Assembly: GCF_918741295.1 (NCBI RefSeq)
Contig: NZ_CAKKNB010000001.1
Span: 558,001-622,000, forward strand
Direction of reading: 5' to 3'
DNA from: Aquabacterium sp. CECT 9606
GTDB taxonomy: Bacteria; Pseudomonadota; Gammaproteobacteria; Burkholderiales; Burkholderiaceae_C
DNA: 64,000 nucleotides
Shown here: positions 26,147-34,079 of the stretch, in pieces
Layout: each line of letters opens with the position of its first letter
Numbering within the stretch: position 1 is the stretch's first letter
Made by a program: the position numbers and the translations under genes
Notes under the pieces: generated by a model
What the model was told of the DNA's origin: nothing
Seen by the model: the letters and a program-made list of their open reading frames with translations, nothing else
Database searches by the model: none

Positions 26147-26625
26147 GCGGCGACACCACGATGATGACGTTCACGCTGGGCCGTGACAACTTCGGTCGGC
26201 TGGTCCTGATCGATGCAAAGGGTGTTCGCCACGATGGCGTCACGCCGGTGCGGGCCTTCCCCATCGCGGCACCTGATGAGGGCCTGTCCTTGGTCGACAC
26301 GCATGGCCATGAATTGGTCTGGATCGCCCGGCTGAGCGCCCTGCCTGAAGAGGCGCGGCAACTGCTGCTGGAAGAGCTGGCCTTGCGCGAGTTCACGCCC
26401 GTGATCGAGCGCCTGAAAGCCGTCTCCACCTTTGGCACGCCCAGCAGTTGGGCGGTGACCACCGACCGGGGCCCGGCCATTTTCGTGCTCAAGAGCGAAG
26501 ACGACATCCGCCGGCTGGCGGGCGGCGCTTTGCTGATCACCAGCAGCCACGGCGTGCAGTTCGCGGTGCGCGATCGCATGGCGCTGGACACGGCGTCGCG
26601 GCGCCTGTTGGAACGGTTTCTTTGA
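26143..26625 (+). CDS. DUF1854 protein linked to the cyanophycin ABC exporter
   Basis: A 160-residue soluble protein with the DUF1854 pattern: NFGRLVLIDAKGVRHDGVTPVRAFPIAAP and the closing segment GVQFAVRDRMALDTASRRLLERFL. The start overlaps the exporter stop by four bases, so the two are translated together. DUF1854 proteins typically accompany this exporter beside cphA genes. The RDxxxLD-like motif near the C-terminus is conserved in the family as I know it; biochemical role unknown. Confidence 0.85.
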   Translation: MSGDTTMMTFTLGRDNFGRLVLIDAKGVRHDGVTPVRAFPIAAPDEGLSLVDTHGHELVWIARLSALPEEARQLLLEELALREFTPVIERLKAVSTFGTPSSWAVTTDRGPAIFVLKSEDDIRRLAGGALLITSSHGVQFAVRDRMALDTASRRLLERFL

Positions 26626-26636
26626 CCTGAGCGAGC

Positions 26637-27608
26637 TCAGTTCGACAAGCCGATCTCGCTGGCCACCAAGACCGAATCCACCAGTCGCCCCTTGACCTTC
26701 AGGTGGTCGCCAAGGTGCAGGGTGGAGCACACCGCGCAGCTGGCGCTGACGGCATCCACGGCGATGCCGTTGACGCTGAAAAGGCGGTGGTTGCCGGGAC
26801 TCAGGTTGGTCACCAAGCCGTCGACCGTGGCGTCGTCGCGGTTGGCCACCAATGGCGTGTTCAAGGTCATCGACTGGGCGGTCCAGACGCTGCCCATGGG
26901 TAGGGTCGACACATTGATGAGGGCGCGCGCGACGCGGCCGTTCGCCAGTCCGGGCGGCGGGCTTTGCCAGGCATAGGCCAGCGTCTGGGCGCCGATCGAG
27001 CAGTAGCCCGTGCCCAGGTCCAGGTTCTTGAGCACACCCTTGACCACGTAGTGCTGCACCATCAGGGCATCGCGCTTTTCAACGCGCGTGGCCACGTAAC
27101 TTTCGCTGGCGGCATCGTGAAAGCCGTAGACCTCGACCACATCGGACGCCACCAGGCTGGCCAGCCCTGCCGGCAGATCAGCCGAGAAGTGCGTGCGGCT
27201 GTCCACCAGCACGGTCTGCCCCATGACGGTCAGGCTGTTGGCCCCAATCGCGTCCACCGGCCCCAGCAATTCACTGCTCAACTGGATGAGCTCCGCGGTG
27301 GCCACTTGCCGTCCCGCCTGCGTGCGCACCGGCGAGCCTTGCAGCTGAACCACCATGCCCAGCTTGAGTTCGGACGCTGCCCGGGGTTGGTTGTCCGCAT
27401 CGGTCACCTGAGCCGTGGTCTGGTCGAAATGGATGCCATTGACCACGATGGAGCCAAAGCCGGTGATGGGGCCGCCGGAGTAAGACCCGGTGCCGCCGCT
27501 GCCCACGCCAGCGGTGGATTCATCGCCGCCGCCGCACCCGGTGAGCCAGGCGGCCAGCAGGATGCCTGAACAAAGTGCGATGCAAGCCTTCTTGGCGGCT
27601 TTATTCAT
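26637..27608 (-). CDS. DUF5666-domain lipoprotein
   Basis: A 323-residue exported protein with lipobox LTGC followed by GGGDES and a Gly/Ser linker. The mature part is built of repeated OB-like beta units seen in DUF5666 proteins (ITGFGSIVVNGIHFD, ELKLGMVVQLQGS, GPVDAIGANSLTVMGQTVLVDSRTHF, VVEVYGFHD). The ATG at 27608 lies inside the end of the DUF6502 gene (stop at 27601-27603), so expression is coupled. Function unknown. Confidence 0.8.
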   Translation of the reverse strand: MNKAAKKACIALCSGILLAAWLTGCGGGDESTAGVGSGGTGSYSGGPITGFGSIVVNGIHFDQTTAQVTDADNQPRAASELKLGMVVQLQGSPVRTQAGRQVATAELIQLSSELLGPVDAIGANSLTVMGQTVLVDSRTHFSADLPAGLASLVASDVVEVYGFHDAASESYVATRVEKRDALMVQHYVVKGVLKNLDLGTGYCSIGAQTLAYAWQSPPPGLANGRVARALINVSTLPMGSVWTAQSMTLNTPLVANRDDATVDGLVTNLSPGNHRLFSVNGIAVDAVSASCAVCSTLHLGDHLKVKGRLVDSVLVASEIGLSN

Positions 27609-28458
27609 GGTCTTTCCTCGTCCTGGATTCATTTTTTGGGGTCGCCATGTCGTCGACATAGCTGTACAAGCCAATGCGGACGCGCTGGTCCTGCTGGCGC
27701 TCGGCCTGTCGGTCGTTCTCGATGCACTGCTCCAGCAAGGGCACGGCTTCGTTCAGCAGGCGCTGCCACTGGCTGGACACGAACTGCCGCACCAGGGCCA
27801 TCGATTCACTTGACAGTTCGTCGGCGAACACGGCTTGGTCGAAGTGGGGCGGCTCGCCCTGGCCGATCACGTTGGACACTGCGCCGTTCAAGTGGTCGCC
27901 CACGTTGTCGGCCAGGAAGGCCAGCATGTGTTGCTGGTCATCACCTGGCACGAAGGCGTCGCGCAGCAGGCTGACGGTGTCGCTCTGCGGGTTAAGTTGG
28001 GCGATGCCCAGGCGGCACAACTCGTCCAGGAGGCTGCGCGGATGCACGTCTTGCGTGACGGAGCGGGCCAAGGCTTCAAAGCTGGGGGCCGGGCCCACGC
28101 GCGCCAGCGCCTTGGCCGTGCCTTGCCTGGTGCGCAAACTCTTGTCGGTCACCCAACGGGTGAACACCTCGCCGGCCGATGAGACGGCGACCGGCTTTTG
28201 CTGGCTCGGCTCGCTTTGCGTGAGCCGGGTGACTTCGCGTCGATTCAGACCGGTGGTGGTGCTGATGCGGCTGACCAAGCGGTGCTCGGGCAGGCCGGCC
28301 TCCACGAGGGCATCGCGCGCGGCGCTCACAAAAGCTCGTTTCAAAGCCGCCTCGGCCACCGCTAAAGGCACGCCCTGCGAGACCGCCAGCCGTGCCAAAG
28401 GCAGCAGCAAGGCGCTGAGGGCGGCGGGGACGGCGTTGCTCGGATCCTGCTCTGACAT
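27601..28458 (-). CDS. DUF6502 family protein, possible DNA-binding regulator
   Basis: A 285-residue soluble protein. The N-terminal third contains a helical segment with a turn, VSRISTTTGLNRREVTRLTQSEP, that reads like a winged-helix recognition unit; the rest is helical without recognised motifs. It is coupled to the DUF5666 lipoprotein gene. Two identical-arm dyads lie between its start and the divergent membrane-protein gene, which fits an autoregulated regulator, but the regulatory role is inference. The ATG at 28458 is chosen over longer versions that would run through the dyads. Confidence 0.75.
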   Translation of the reverse strand: MSEQDPSNAVPAALSALLLPLARLAVSQGVPLAVAEAALKRAFVSAARDALVEAGLPEHRLVSRISTTTGLNRREVTRLTQSEPSQQKPVAVSSAGEVFTRWVTDKSLRTRQGTAKALARVGPAPSFEALARSVTQDVHPRSLLDELCRLGIAQLNPQSDTVSLLRDAFVPGDDQQHMLAFLADNVGDHLNGAVSNVIGQGEPPHFDQAVFADELSSESMALVRQFVSSQWQRLLNEAVPLLEQCIENDRQAERQQDQRVRIGLYSYVDDMATPKNESRTRKDHE

Positions 28459-28490
28459 GAGGCGACCAAGTGGAAGACAGGTTTCATTGT

Positions 28491-28511
28491 AAATGTGCGA
28501 AATGCACATTT
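28491..28511. promoter_or_regulatory. Operator 1: AAATGTGC-N5-GCACATTT
   Basis: Perfect 8-bp arms with spacer GAAAT, 33 bp upstream of the DUF6502 start. The same arms occur again at 28543-28563, centre-to-centre 52 bp, about five helical turns. The arrangement suggests a dimeric repressor binding twice on one DNA face. Confidence 0.75.
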
Positions 28512-28542
28512 TTGCAAGCAAATGCAATTAAGCTTGAGCGTG

Positions 28543-28563
28543 AAATGTGCAGAACGCACATTT
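28543..28563. promoter_or_regulatory. Operator 2: AAATGTGC-N5-GCACATTT
   Basis: Second copy with identical arms and spacer AGAAC, 38 bp upstream of the divergent membrane-protein start at 28601. The spacers differ while the arms are identical, which favours selection on the arms rather than a recent duplication. Confidence 0.75.
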
Positions 28564-28600
28564 GATGCAGTTGGTTGGTGGATGACCTGGGGAAGAAGCC

Positions 28601-29152
28601 ATGGAAATGGAACGCATGTTCTTGTTGATGCTGCACGTGCTGAGCGTGGTAGGCGCGGCCATCGGCATCGCCTTTGCCGACCTGTCGCTGTTCAAGGGGC
28701 GGCGCGTCGATCTGGCCTTGCTGCGCACCGGCGGCCAATTGGTCGCGGGCATGTTGGGCATGTTGTGGATCACCGGCTTGCTGATCATCTGGATCGACAC
28801 GGGTTTTGACCTGGCGGTGATTGCCGCTCGGCCCAAGTTGGTGGCCAAAGTGTTGGTGGCTTTGTTGCTCACCTTCAATGGCCATTTACTGCACCGCTTC
28901 TTTTTCACGGCGGTGAGCAAGCCGCCCGCCGATGCGGGGCGCGCGGCCAACCTGGCCGCGGTGATGGCGGCGATCAGCGGCGCCTCATGGCTTTATGCGG
29001 GCTTCCTGGGCTTGGCCAAACCCCTGGCCAGGGTCATCAGCCTGTCGGGCTTCGCCGTGATGTTTCTTGGTTTGCTGATCTTGTGCGGACTGTGCGTCCT
29101 GCGGTGGATCAGGCCCCGCATGTTGCAGATCTACCAACGCCCCCTGGCTTGA
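28601..29152 (+). CDS. Four- to five-helix integral membrane protein
   Basis: A 183-residue protein with hydrophobic segments at about 7-30, 45-68, 78-97, 118-140 and 145-166, separated by short basic loops (FKGRRVDL, RPKLVAKV). Start at 28601 with a GGAAGAAG upstream; an ATG at 28610 is an alternative. Family not recognised with certainty. It is divergent from the DUF6502 gene and its promoter would overlap operator 2, so it probably shares that control. Confidence 0.7.
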   Translation: MEMERMFLLMLHVLSVVGAAIGIAFADLSLFKGRRVDLALLRTGGQLVAGMLGMLWITGLLIIWIDTGFDLAVIAARPKLVAKVLVALLLTFNGHLLHRFFFTAVSKPPADAGRAANLAAVMAAISGASWLYAGFLGLAKPLARVISLSGFAVMFLGLLILCGLCVLRWIRPRMLQIYQRPLA

Positions 29153-29191
29153 ATTCAAGCGCTTGGGCCCGCAGCGCGTGGATCGCGGGCC
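29147..29191 (+). other. Nested palindromes between membrane-protein and CHRD genes
   Basis: GCTTGAATTCAAGC (29147-29160) overlaps the stop codon and is followed by CAAGCGCTTG (29156-29165). Then GGCCCGC and GCGGGCC (29166-29172, 29185-29191) form a 7-bp stem, with a T-rich tail (ATCACCTTTCATTTTT). This could be a weak terminator or attenuator. Confidence 0.35.
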
Positions 29192-29227
29192 ATCACCTTT
29201 CATTTTTCAAAACCCAAGGAGAAAACC

Positions 29228-29809
29228 ATGAAACCCAGTCACCTCATCGCAGCCAGTCTGCTCGGCTTGAGCGCGGCTTTGCCCGCGGCCGCACACAGTG
29301 TGGCGTACACCGCGCAGCTGTTGGGTGCCAGCGAATCGCCTGGCAACCTTTCGCGAGGCACAGGTTCGACCACCGTGACGCTGGACGAGCACAGCTTGAG
29401 CATGCGCGTGCAAGCCAGCTTTGCCGGCCTGAGCGGTTCGGCCACGATGGCCCACATCCATTGCTGCACCGCCTTGCCCAACGCAGGCAATGCCGCAGTG
29501 GCGCTGGTGTTCTCCGACTTTCCCATAGGGGCCACGGCCGGCAGCTACGACCACACTTTCGACCTGAGTCAGTTGAGCAACTGGAGCGGGTCCTTTGTCA
29601 GCACGCATGGCGGGACGGCGAGTTCGGCCTTCCAGGCGTTGGGCCAGACCCTGGGCGACGGAACGGCTTACTTCAACCTGCACACCTCGGCGTTTCCCGG
29701 GGGCGAATTGCGCGGCAATTTCGCGGCCGCGGTGCCCGAGCCTCAAACGCCGATCCTGATGCTGGTGGGGCTGTTAGGTCTGGCCAGTGTTTACCCACGC
29801 CGTCGATGA
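29228..29809 (+). CDS. CHRD-domain protein with PEP-CTERM sorting signal
   Basis: A 193-residue exported protein: signal peptide ending at AAAH, a CHRD domain (YTAQLLGASESPG, AHIHCCTALP, FNLHTSAFPGGELRGNF), and a C-terminal PEP-CTERM tail with VPEPQTP, a hydrophobic helix and YPRRR. PEP-CTERM proteins are processed by exosortase in EPS-forming Gram-negative bacteria. AAGGAG precedes the start. The exosortase itself is not in the window. Confidence 0.88.
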   Translation: MKPSHLIAASLLGLSAALPAAAHSVAYTAQLLGASESPGNLSRGTGSTTVTLDEHSLSMRVQASFAGLSGSATMAHIHCCTALPNAGNAAVALVFSDFPIGATAGSYDHTFDLSQLSNWSGSFVSTHGGTASSAFQALGQTLGDGTAYFNLHTSAFPGGELRGNFAAAVPEPQTPILMLVGLLGLASVYPRRR

Positions 29810-29834
29810 ATCCAACCCATCCAAGGAGTCATGT

Positions 29835-30440
29835 ATGAAAAAAATCATGTTCAAGCACAGTCTGCCAGCGTTGGCGTGCATCGCGGCTTTGGCCGCATCG
29901 TCGTTGGTGCAGGCCGCGCCTTATCTGTTGCATCAAGACGGGTTCATTGGGGGCGGTGAGCTCAATTTGACGCTTGAGGGCGTCGACCTCGACCAGGATG
30001 GTCTGATCTCAGCCTGGAGTCCGGGGGAAATAAGCCAGGCTTTCCTGACGTTCTCAGGCAACGCCGACATCCGTGATTTCGCGTCCCCGTTGAAGTCTTT
30101 TCAGGAACTGTTGCTGGCATTCAAAGTCGGCCATACCGGCGTTGACAACGACCCTTCCACTTTTCAAGGCGTGTACATCACGGTTTCACCAGATGGTGAG
30201 CGCAAGGCTGACTATCCTGTCTTCCACGGCTATTTCGGCATGATCGGGGCGGCCCCCGAAACCGAGTTTGGCGCAGTGGGGTACGTGGACAGCTTCATCG
30301 CGAGTGAATGGAGGTTTGGCCCCTCGACCCGGAGCCGTTCCCTGATCACGGTCTCTGAAGTGCCGGAGCCAGGCACGCTCCTGTCCATGGCCTTGGGATT
30401 GGCCACCGTGGCCGTGTACGGGCGACGCCAGTCTTCCTGA
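29835..30440 (+). CDS. PEP-CTERM exported protein
   Basis: A 201-residue product with signal peptide (LACIAALAASSLVQA), a beta-rich middle of unknown type and a C-terminal PEP-CTERM tail (VPEPGTLLSMALGLATVAVY, then GRRQSS). AAGGAG upstream sets the ATG at 29835. It follows another PEP-CTERM gene after 25 bases, so the pair is probably co-expressed. Function unknown. Confidence 0.82.
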   Translation: MKKIMFKHSLPALACIAALAASSLVQAAPYLLHQDGFIGGGELNLTLEGVDLDQDGLISAWSPGEISQAFLTFSGNADIRDFASPLKSFQELLLAFKVGHTGVDNDPSTFQGVYITVSPDGERKADYPVFHGYFGMIGAAPETEFGAVGYVDSFIASEWRFGPSTRSRSLITVSEVPEPGTLLSMALGLATVAVYGRRQSS

Positions 30441-30490
30441 TCAGGGGCTTCCTTTGCATTGTCGGCCTGGGGGCGTTAAGCTGCACGAAA

Positions 30491-30505
30491 TGCTGCGTTG
30501 CAGCA
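30491..30505 (+). promoter_or_regulatory. TGCTGC-N3-GCAGCA dyad before the PHB depolymerase gene
   Basis: A perfect 6-bp-arm inverted repeat 30 bp upstream of the start codon. The CTGC-N3-GCAG core matches what is published for PhaR repressors of PHB genes in Paracoccus. A similar imperfect copy is at 31755-31768. Assignment to PhaR is inference. Confidence 0.45.
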
Positions 30506-30535
30506 AATTTCAAATCAAGCCCAGGGAGTGCCCCC

Positions 30536-31705
30536 ATGCCGGCTCACTTCGCGTTGTCTCTTCCACCCCGCTTGCTGGCGTCCATGCTCGTCGGCCTGGC
30601 GGTGTCCGCAGTCCAGGCCGATGTCTTGACGCGGCTACCCTCGCTGGGCTTGCAGCGTGATTCGGTCACCGTGTCGGGCCTGTCGTCCGGCGCCTACATG
30701 GCCGGGCAGTTCCAGGTGGCCTACTCTGCCTCCTTGTCGGGCGCGGCGGTGTTGGCTGGCGGCCCCTATGGTTGTTCGCGGGGCAGCGTGTCCACGGCCA
30801 TGTTCAACTGTTCGTGCCCGGCCGAACAGAACTTCGCGCTGCAATTGATGCACGCGTTTGGGGGCGGTTGCCAGGTCTTCAATCCTGACGTGTACCTGCT
30901 GTTCAGCCAGAACGCCGTGGCGGGCAATGCCGAAGCCCATGCCATTGATGACACCTTCCACCTCAAAGGCCACCGCGTCTGGTTGTTTTCGGGCGAGAAA
31001 GACCATGTGGTGGACTCTCGGTTGGTCACCGCGGCGCAAAAGTTTTACGAGCGCCTGGGCGTGCCTTTGGCGCAGATCCGACGTGAGGCGAATGCCGAGG
31101 CCGGGCATGGTTTTCCCAGCCCGCTGGCCAGCCAGGCGTGCAGCCTGACCCACACGCCTTTCCTGACCCAGTGCAACCTGGACGCGGCTGGTGAGTTGTT
31201 GAAGTGGCTCTACCCCGGCAACCCTGACTGGCAGGCGGGCACCTTTGACGAAGGGGCATTGAAGCAATTCAAGCAGACCACCTACGATGACAAGAAGGTG
31301 TTCAGCAGCCTGGACAGCACGGGTTGGGTCTATGTGCCCAAGGCCTGCGAGCAGACTGGCGCGCATTGCCGCCTGCACGTGGCCTTCCATGGGTGCGAGC
31401 AAGGGCAGAACTTCAAAGTGGGGGGCCAGAAGTTCGGCCTGCAGTTCGTGAGGGACACGGGCTACAACCGTTGGGCCGAGGCCGGCCACGTCGTGGTGCT
31501 GTACCCGCAGGTCAAACCCAGCGATCCCCGTGGCCGTGCGCCCACGGATCCCTACCGGTTCAACCCCAAAGGGTGTTGGGACTTCTGGGGCTACACCGAG
31601 AAGTTCGCGGCACTGAACCCATCAGCCCCCAACTTTGCCAAGCAATCGGCGCCGCAGATGAAGGCGGTGAAGGCGATGGTGGATGATCTGTTGAAGGCGC
31701 GGTGA
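30536..31705 (+). CDS. Extracellular PHB depolymerase-like esterase
   Basis: A 389-residue exported protein with a signal peptide ending near AVQA. The lipase box GLSSGAYMAGQF (nucleophile Ser50), the Asp-containing segment LFSGEKDHVVD and the His-containing HGFPSP fit the polyhydroxybutyrate depolymerase family related to the Penicillium enzyme. NPKGCWDFWGYT near the C-terminus is a family hallmark, and several Cys pairs suggest disulfides in a secreted enzyme. It would hydrolyse PHB or oligomers outside the cytoplasm. AGGGAG precedes the start. Confidence 0.85.
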   Translation: MPAHFALSLPPRLLASMLVGLAVSAVQADVLTRLPSLGLQRDSVTVSGLSSGAYMAGQFQVAYSASLSGAAVLAGGPYGCSRGSVSTAMFNCSCPAEQNFALQLMHAFGGGCQVFNPDVYLLFSQNAVAGNAEAHAIDDTFHLKGHRVWLFSGEKDHVVDSRLVTAAQKFYERLGVPLAQIRREANAEAGHGFPSPLASQACSLTHTPFLTQCNLDAAGELLKWLYPGNPDWQAGTFDEGALKQFKQTTYDDKKVFSSLDSTGWVYVPKACEQTGAHCRLHVAFHGCEQGQNFKVGGQKFGLQFVRDTGYNRWAEAGHVVVLYPQVKPSDPRGRAPTDPYRFNPKGCWDFWGYTEKFAALNPSAPNFAKQSAPQMKAVKAMVDDLLKAR

Positions 31706-31754
31706 GGATCGCCGGTCCGCCAAGCAGCCTTTAAAACCCCACGCGGGCGAAAAA

Positions 31755-31768
31755 TGTTGCGTGCAGCA
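31755..31768. promoter_or_regulatory. Second TGTTGC/GCAGCA-like site at the thiolase break
   Basis: TGTTGCGTGCAGCA resembles the dyad at 30491-30505. It lies exactly where similarity of the thiolase remnant to its family ends, so the site may have come from the upstream region of another, now lost, PHB-related gene. Confidence 0.3.
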
Positions 31769-31936
31769 CAATGCTTCGTCCACGGACCCGCCCGGCACAC
31801 CCGCCTTGGCCAAGGCGCCAGCGATGGCCACGCCCCCGAGTGCGGGACCGCTCAGCGAATAGAGCGCGCCCTGGAATCCTCCAATGGGCGTGCGGCCGGC
31901 GGCGAGGATGACGATGGGGTCGTGGCTGTCTGGCAT
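31757..31936 (-). pseudogene. Truncated thiolase (acetyl-CoA acetyltransferase) remnant
   Basis: The frame from ATG 31936 encodes DPIVILAAGRTPIGGFQGAL, LSGPALGGVAIAGALAKAGV and GGSVDEAL, the start of a thiolase of the acetyl-CoA acetyltransferase type. Similarity stops after about 58 residues; the catalytic Cys and all later parts are missing. In many Burkholderiales a thiolase gene sits in the leucine operon after isovaleryl-CoA dehydrogenase, the same relative place as here. The remainder appears deleted up to the PHB depolymerase gene. Confidence 0.75.
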
Positions 31937-31939
31937 GCC

Positions 31940-32776
31940 TCAGGTGCTGGAGGTCGCCGAGGTGAGGGCCTTGCGGCGAGCCCATCCGCCCAGCACACCC
32001 AATCCTGCCAACGTCAGCGCCAGGTCTGACGGTTCGGGAACCGTGGTGGCGAGGGCGCCAAGCGCGTGGGCAAACACAGAGAACTGGCCATGGATGGCAT
32101 GGTCGGAATCATTGGTGAGTTCGACTTCCAGCCATCGAGAGCCCCCGTAGCTGACCGCATCATGGTGTTTTAGGAATGTGTATTCCAAGCCGAAACGCTC
32201 CTCCAAGAATGGGCCATCACTGCCAACCAGGGAGATGCCCGCACTGCCCGAGACTTCATCTGAGCCAACTTGCTGGATGCCGGGCGTTGGCTGGCGGGCA
32301 TCCAGGCTGAATTGAACAGAGGCCAGAGCCTTGATGCGGACGCTGGTGTGGGCACTGAGTGTGAAATCGTCGCCCTGGTAGTCAGGTGCCGCTGAGTAGG
32401 CGATGAAGGTTCCGCCATTGGTGAACGCCAAGCCGGATGCGCTCAGGAAGTCGACGCCGACCGAGGCCGTGGCCGTCGACTTGGGGGCATTGACGGTCAG
32501 GCTCATCGGGGTTGTCAACCAGTCCTCTCCGGTCCAGTCGTCACCATAGTAGGTGTAGTAGTCCGGAGCAGCGCTCAGGGCGAGGTGGAGCAGAGTGCCG
32601 CGTGGTGAATCCGTGATGCTGAAAGATGGCAGCACCAGATCCCCAGTGTTCAGATCCTCGACCGTGATCTGGATGTTGGTCAAGGAGGTGTTGCTGCTGA
32701 CCGCGGCCTGGGCCGACATGACCGACCATGACAAGGCCAGTGCGCTCGCGATGAATGAAGTCTTGAAAAGTGACAT
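31940..32776 (-). CDS. PEP-CTERM exported protein
   Basis: A 278-residue product: signal peptide (MSLFKTSFIASALALSWSVM to AQA), a beta-rich acidic body, and a PEP-CTERM tail VPEPSDLALTLAGLGVLGGW followed by ARRK. Nothing in the body is recognised. It lies between isovaleryl-CoA dehydrogenase and the thiolase remnant, a place normally occupied by leucine-pathway genes, so it seems to have been inserted into the operon. Confidence 0.8.
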   Translation of the reverse strand: MSLFKTSFIASALALSWSVMSAQAAVSSNTSLTNIQITVEDLNTGDLVLPSFSITDSPRGTLLHLALSAAPDYYTYYGDDWTGEDWLTTPMSLTVNAPKSTATASVGVDFLSASGLAFTNGGTFIAYSAAPDYQGDDFTLSAHTSVRIKALASVQFSLDARQPTPGIQQVGSDEVSGSAGISLVGSDGPFLEERFGLEYTFLKHHDAVSYGGSRWLEVELTNDSDHAIHGQFSVFAHALGALATTVPEPSDLALTLAGLGVLGGWARRKALTSATSST

Positions 32777-32858
32777 GGTGATTCCCTGGTTTGATGGATG
32801 GAGGCCAGTCGTGGGACCCGCCCATCAGATTCTAGGGAGCTTGCATCGGGCTGTTGAA

Positions 32859-34040
32859 TCAAATGGTTTCTGTGAACAGCTCGCGCCCAATCAGCATGCG
32901 CCGGATCTCCGACGTGCCCGCGCCAATCTCGTACAGCTTGGCATCGCGCCACAGCCGCCCCAAGGGGTACTCGTTGATGTAGCCGTTGCCACCAAAGATC
33001 TGGATGCCTTCGCCCGCCATCCAGGTGGCTTTCTCGGCACACCAGAGGATCAACGAGGCGCAATCCTTGCGCACCTGGCGCGCGTGGTCCGGGCCCAGGG
33101 CATCCAGGTTCTTGGCCACGGTGTAGGCAAACGAACGCCCGGCTTGCAGGGTGGTGTACAGGTCGGCCACCTTGCCCTGGATCAACTGGAACTCGCCAAT
33201 GGCCTGGCCGAACTGCTTGCGCTCGTGGATGTAGGGCACCACGTTGTCCATCACCGCCTGCATGATGCCCAAGGGCCCGCCCGAGAGCACCGCGCGCTCG
33301 TAGTCCAGCCCGCTCATCAGCACCTTCACGCCGCCATTGACCTGGCCCAGCACGTTCTCGACCGGCACGCGCACGTTGTCGAACACCAGCTCGCCCGTGT
33401 TCGAGCCGCGCATGCCCAGCTTGTCCAGCTTCTGCGCGATGCTGAAACCGGGCATGCCCTTCTCGATGATGAAGGCGGTGATGCCTTGCGCGTGGCGCTC
33501 AGGCTCGGTCTTGGCATAGACGACCAGGGTGTCGGCATCGGGCCCATTGGTGATCCACATCTTGGTGCCGTTGAGCAGGTAGTGGTCGCCTTTGAGTTCA
33601 GCGCGCAGCTTCATGCTGACCACGTCGGAGCCCGCGCCCGGCTCGCTCATGGCCAGCGCGCCAACGTGCTCACCGCTGATCAGCTTGGGCAGGTACTTGC
33701 GCTTTTGCAGCGCGGTGCCGGTGCGGTGGATCTGATTGACGCACAGGTTGGAGTGGGCGCCATAGCTCAAGGCCACCGAGGCCGAGGCGCGGCTGATCTC
33801 TTCCATGGCCACCATGTGGGCCAGGTAGCCCATGCTGGCGCCGCCGTACTCTTCCGAGGCGGTGATGCCCAGCACACCCAGGCCGCCCAGCTTGCGCCAC
33901 AGGTCCATGGGGAACTGGTCTTCGCGGTCGATGCTGGCCGCGCGCGGGGCGATCTCGGTCTGCGCGAAATGGCGCACGGTGTCGCGCAGGGCGTTGATGT
34001 CGTCACCCAGTTGGTGGTCGAGTCCGGGCAGGTCGTGCAT
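32859..34040 (-). CDS. ivd: Isovaleryl-CoA dehydrogenase
   Basis: A 393-residue acyl-CoA dehydrogenase. The catalytic Glu is at position 248 in [11 protein letters not shown], the isovaleryl-CoA-specific placement, instead of near the C-terminus as in short/medium-chain enzymes. [12 protein letters not shown] and [22 protein letters not shown] are also present. It oxidises isovaleryl-CoA to 3-methylcrotonyl-CoA in leucine breakdown. GAGGAG sits before the ATG. It is the last intact catabolic gene of the operon. Confidence 0.95.
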   Translation of the reverse strand: MHDLPGLDHQLGDDINALRDTVRHFAQTEIAPRAASIDREDQFPMDLWRKLGGLGVLGITASEEYGGASMGYLAHMVAMEEISRASASVALSYGAHSNLCVNQIHRTGTALQKRKYLPKLISGEHVGALAMSEPGAGSDVVSMKLRAELKGDHYLLNGTKMWITNGPDADTLVVYAKTEPERHAQGITAFIIEKGMPGFSIAQKLDKLGMRGSNTGELVFDNVRVPVENVLGQVNGGVKVLMSGLDYERAVLSGGPLGIMQAVMDNVVPYIHERKQFGQAIGEFQLIQGKVADLYTTLQAGRSFAYTVAKNLDALGPDHARQVRKDCASLILWCAEKATWMAGEGIQIFGGNGYINEYPLGRLWRDAKLYEIGAGTSEIRRMLIGRELFTETI

Positions 34041-34079
34041 GGTGTGTCTCCTCGGTGAGGTGGTGGTGGGCTGGCCCGC

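Noticed and set aside
32595..34058. 487-codon plus-strand frame opposite ivd
   Set aside because: Shadow of isovaleryl-CoA dehydrogenase.
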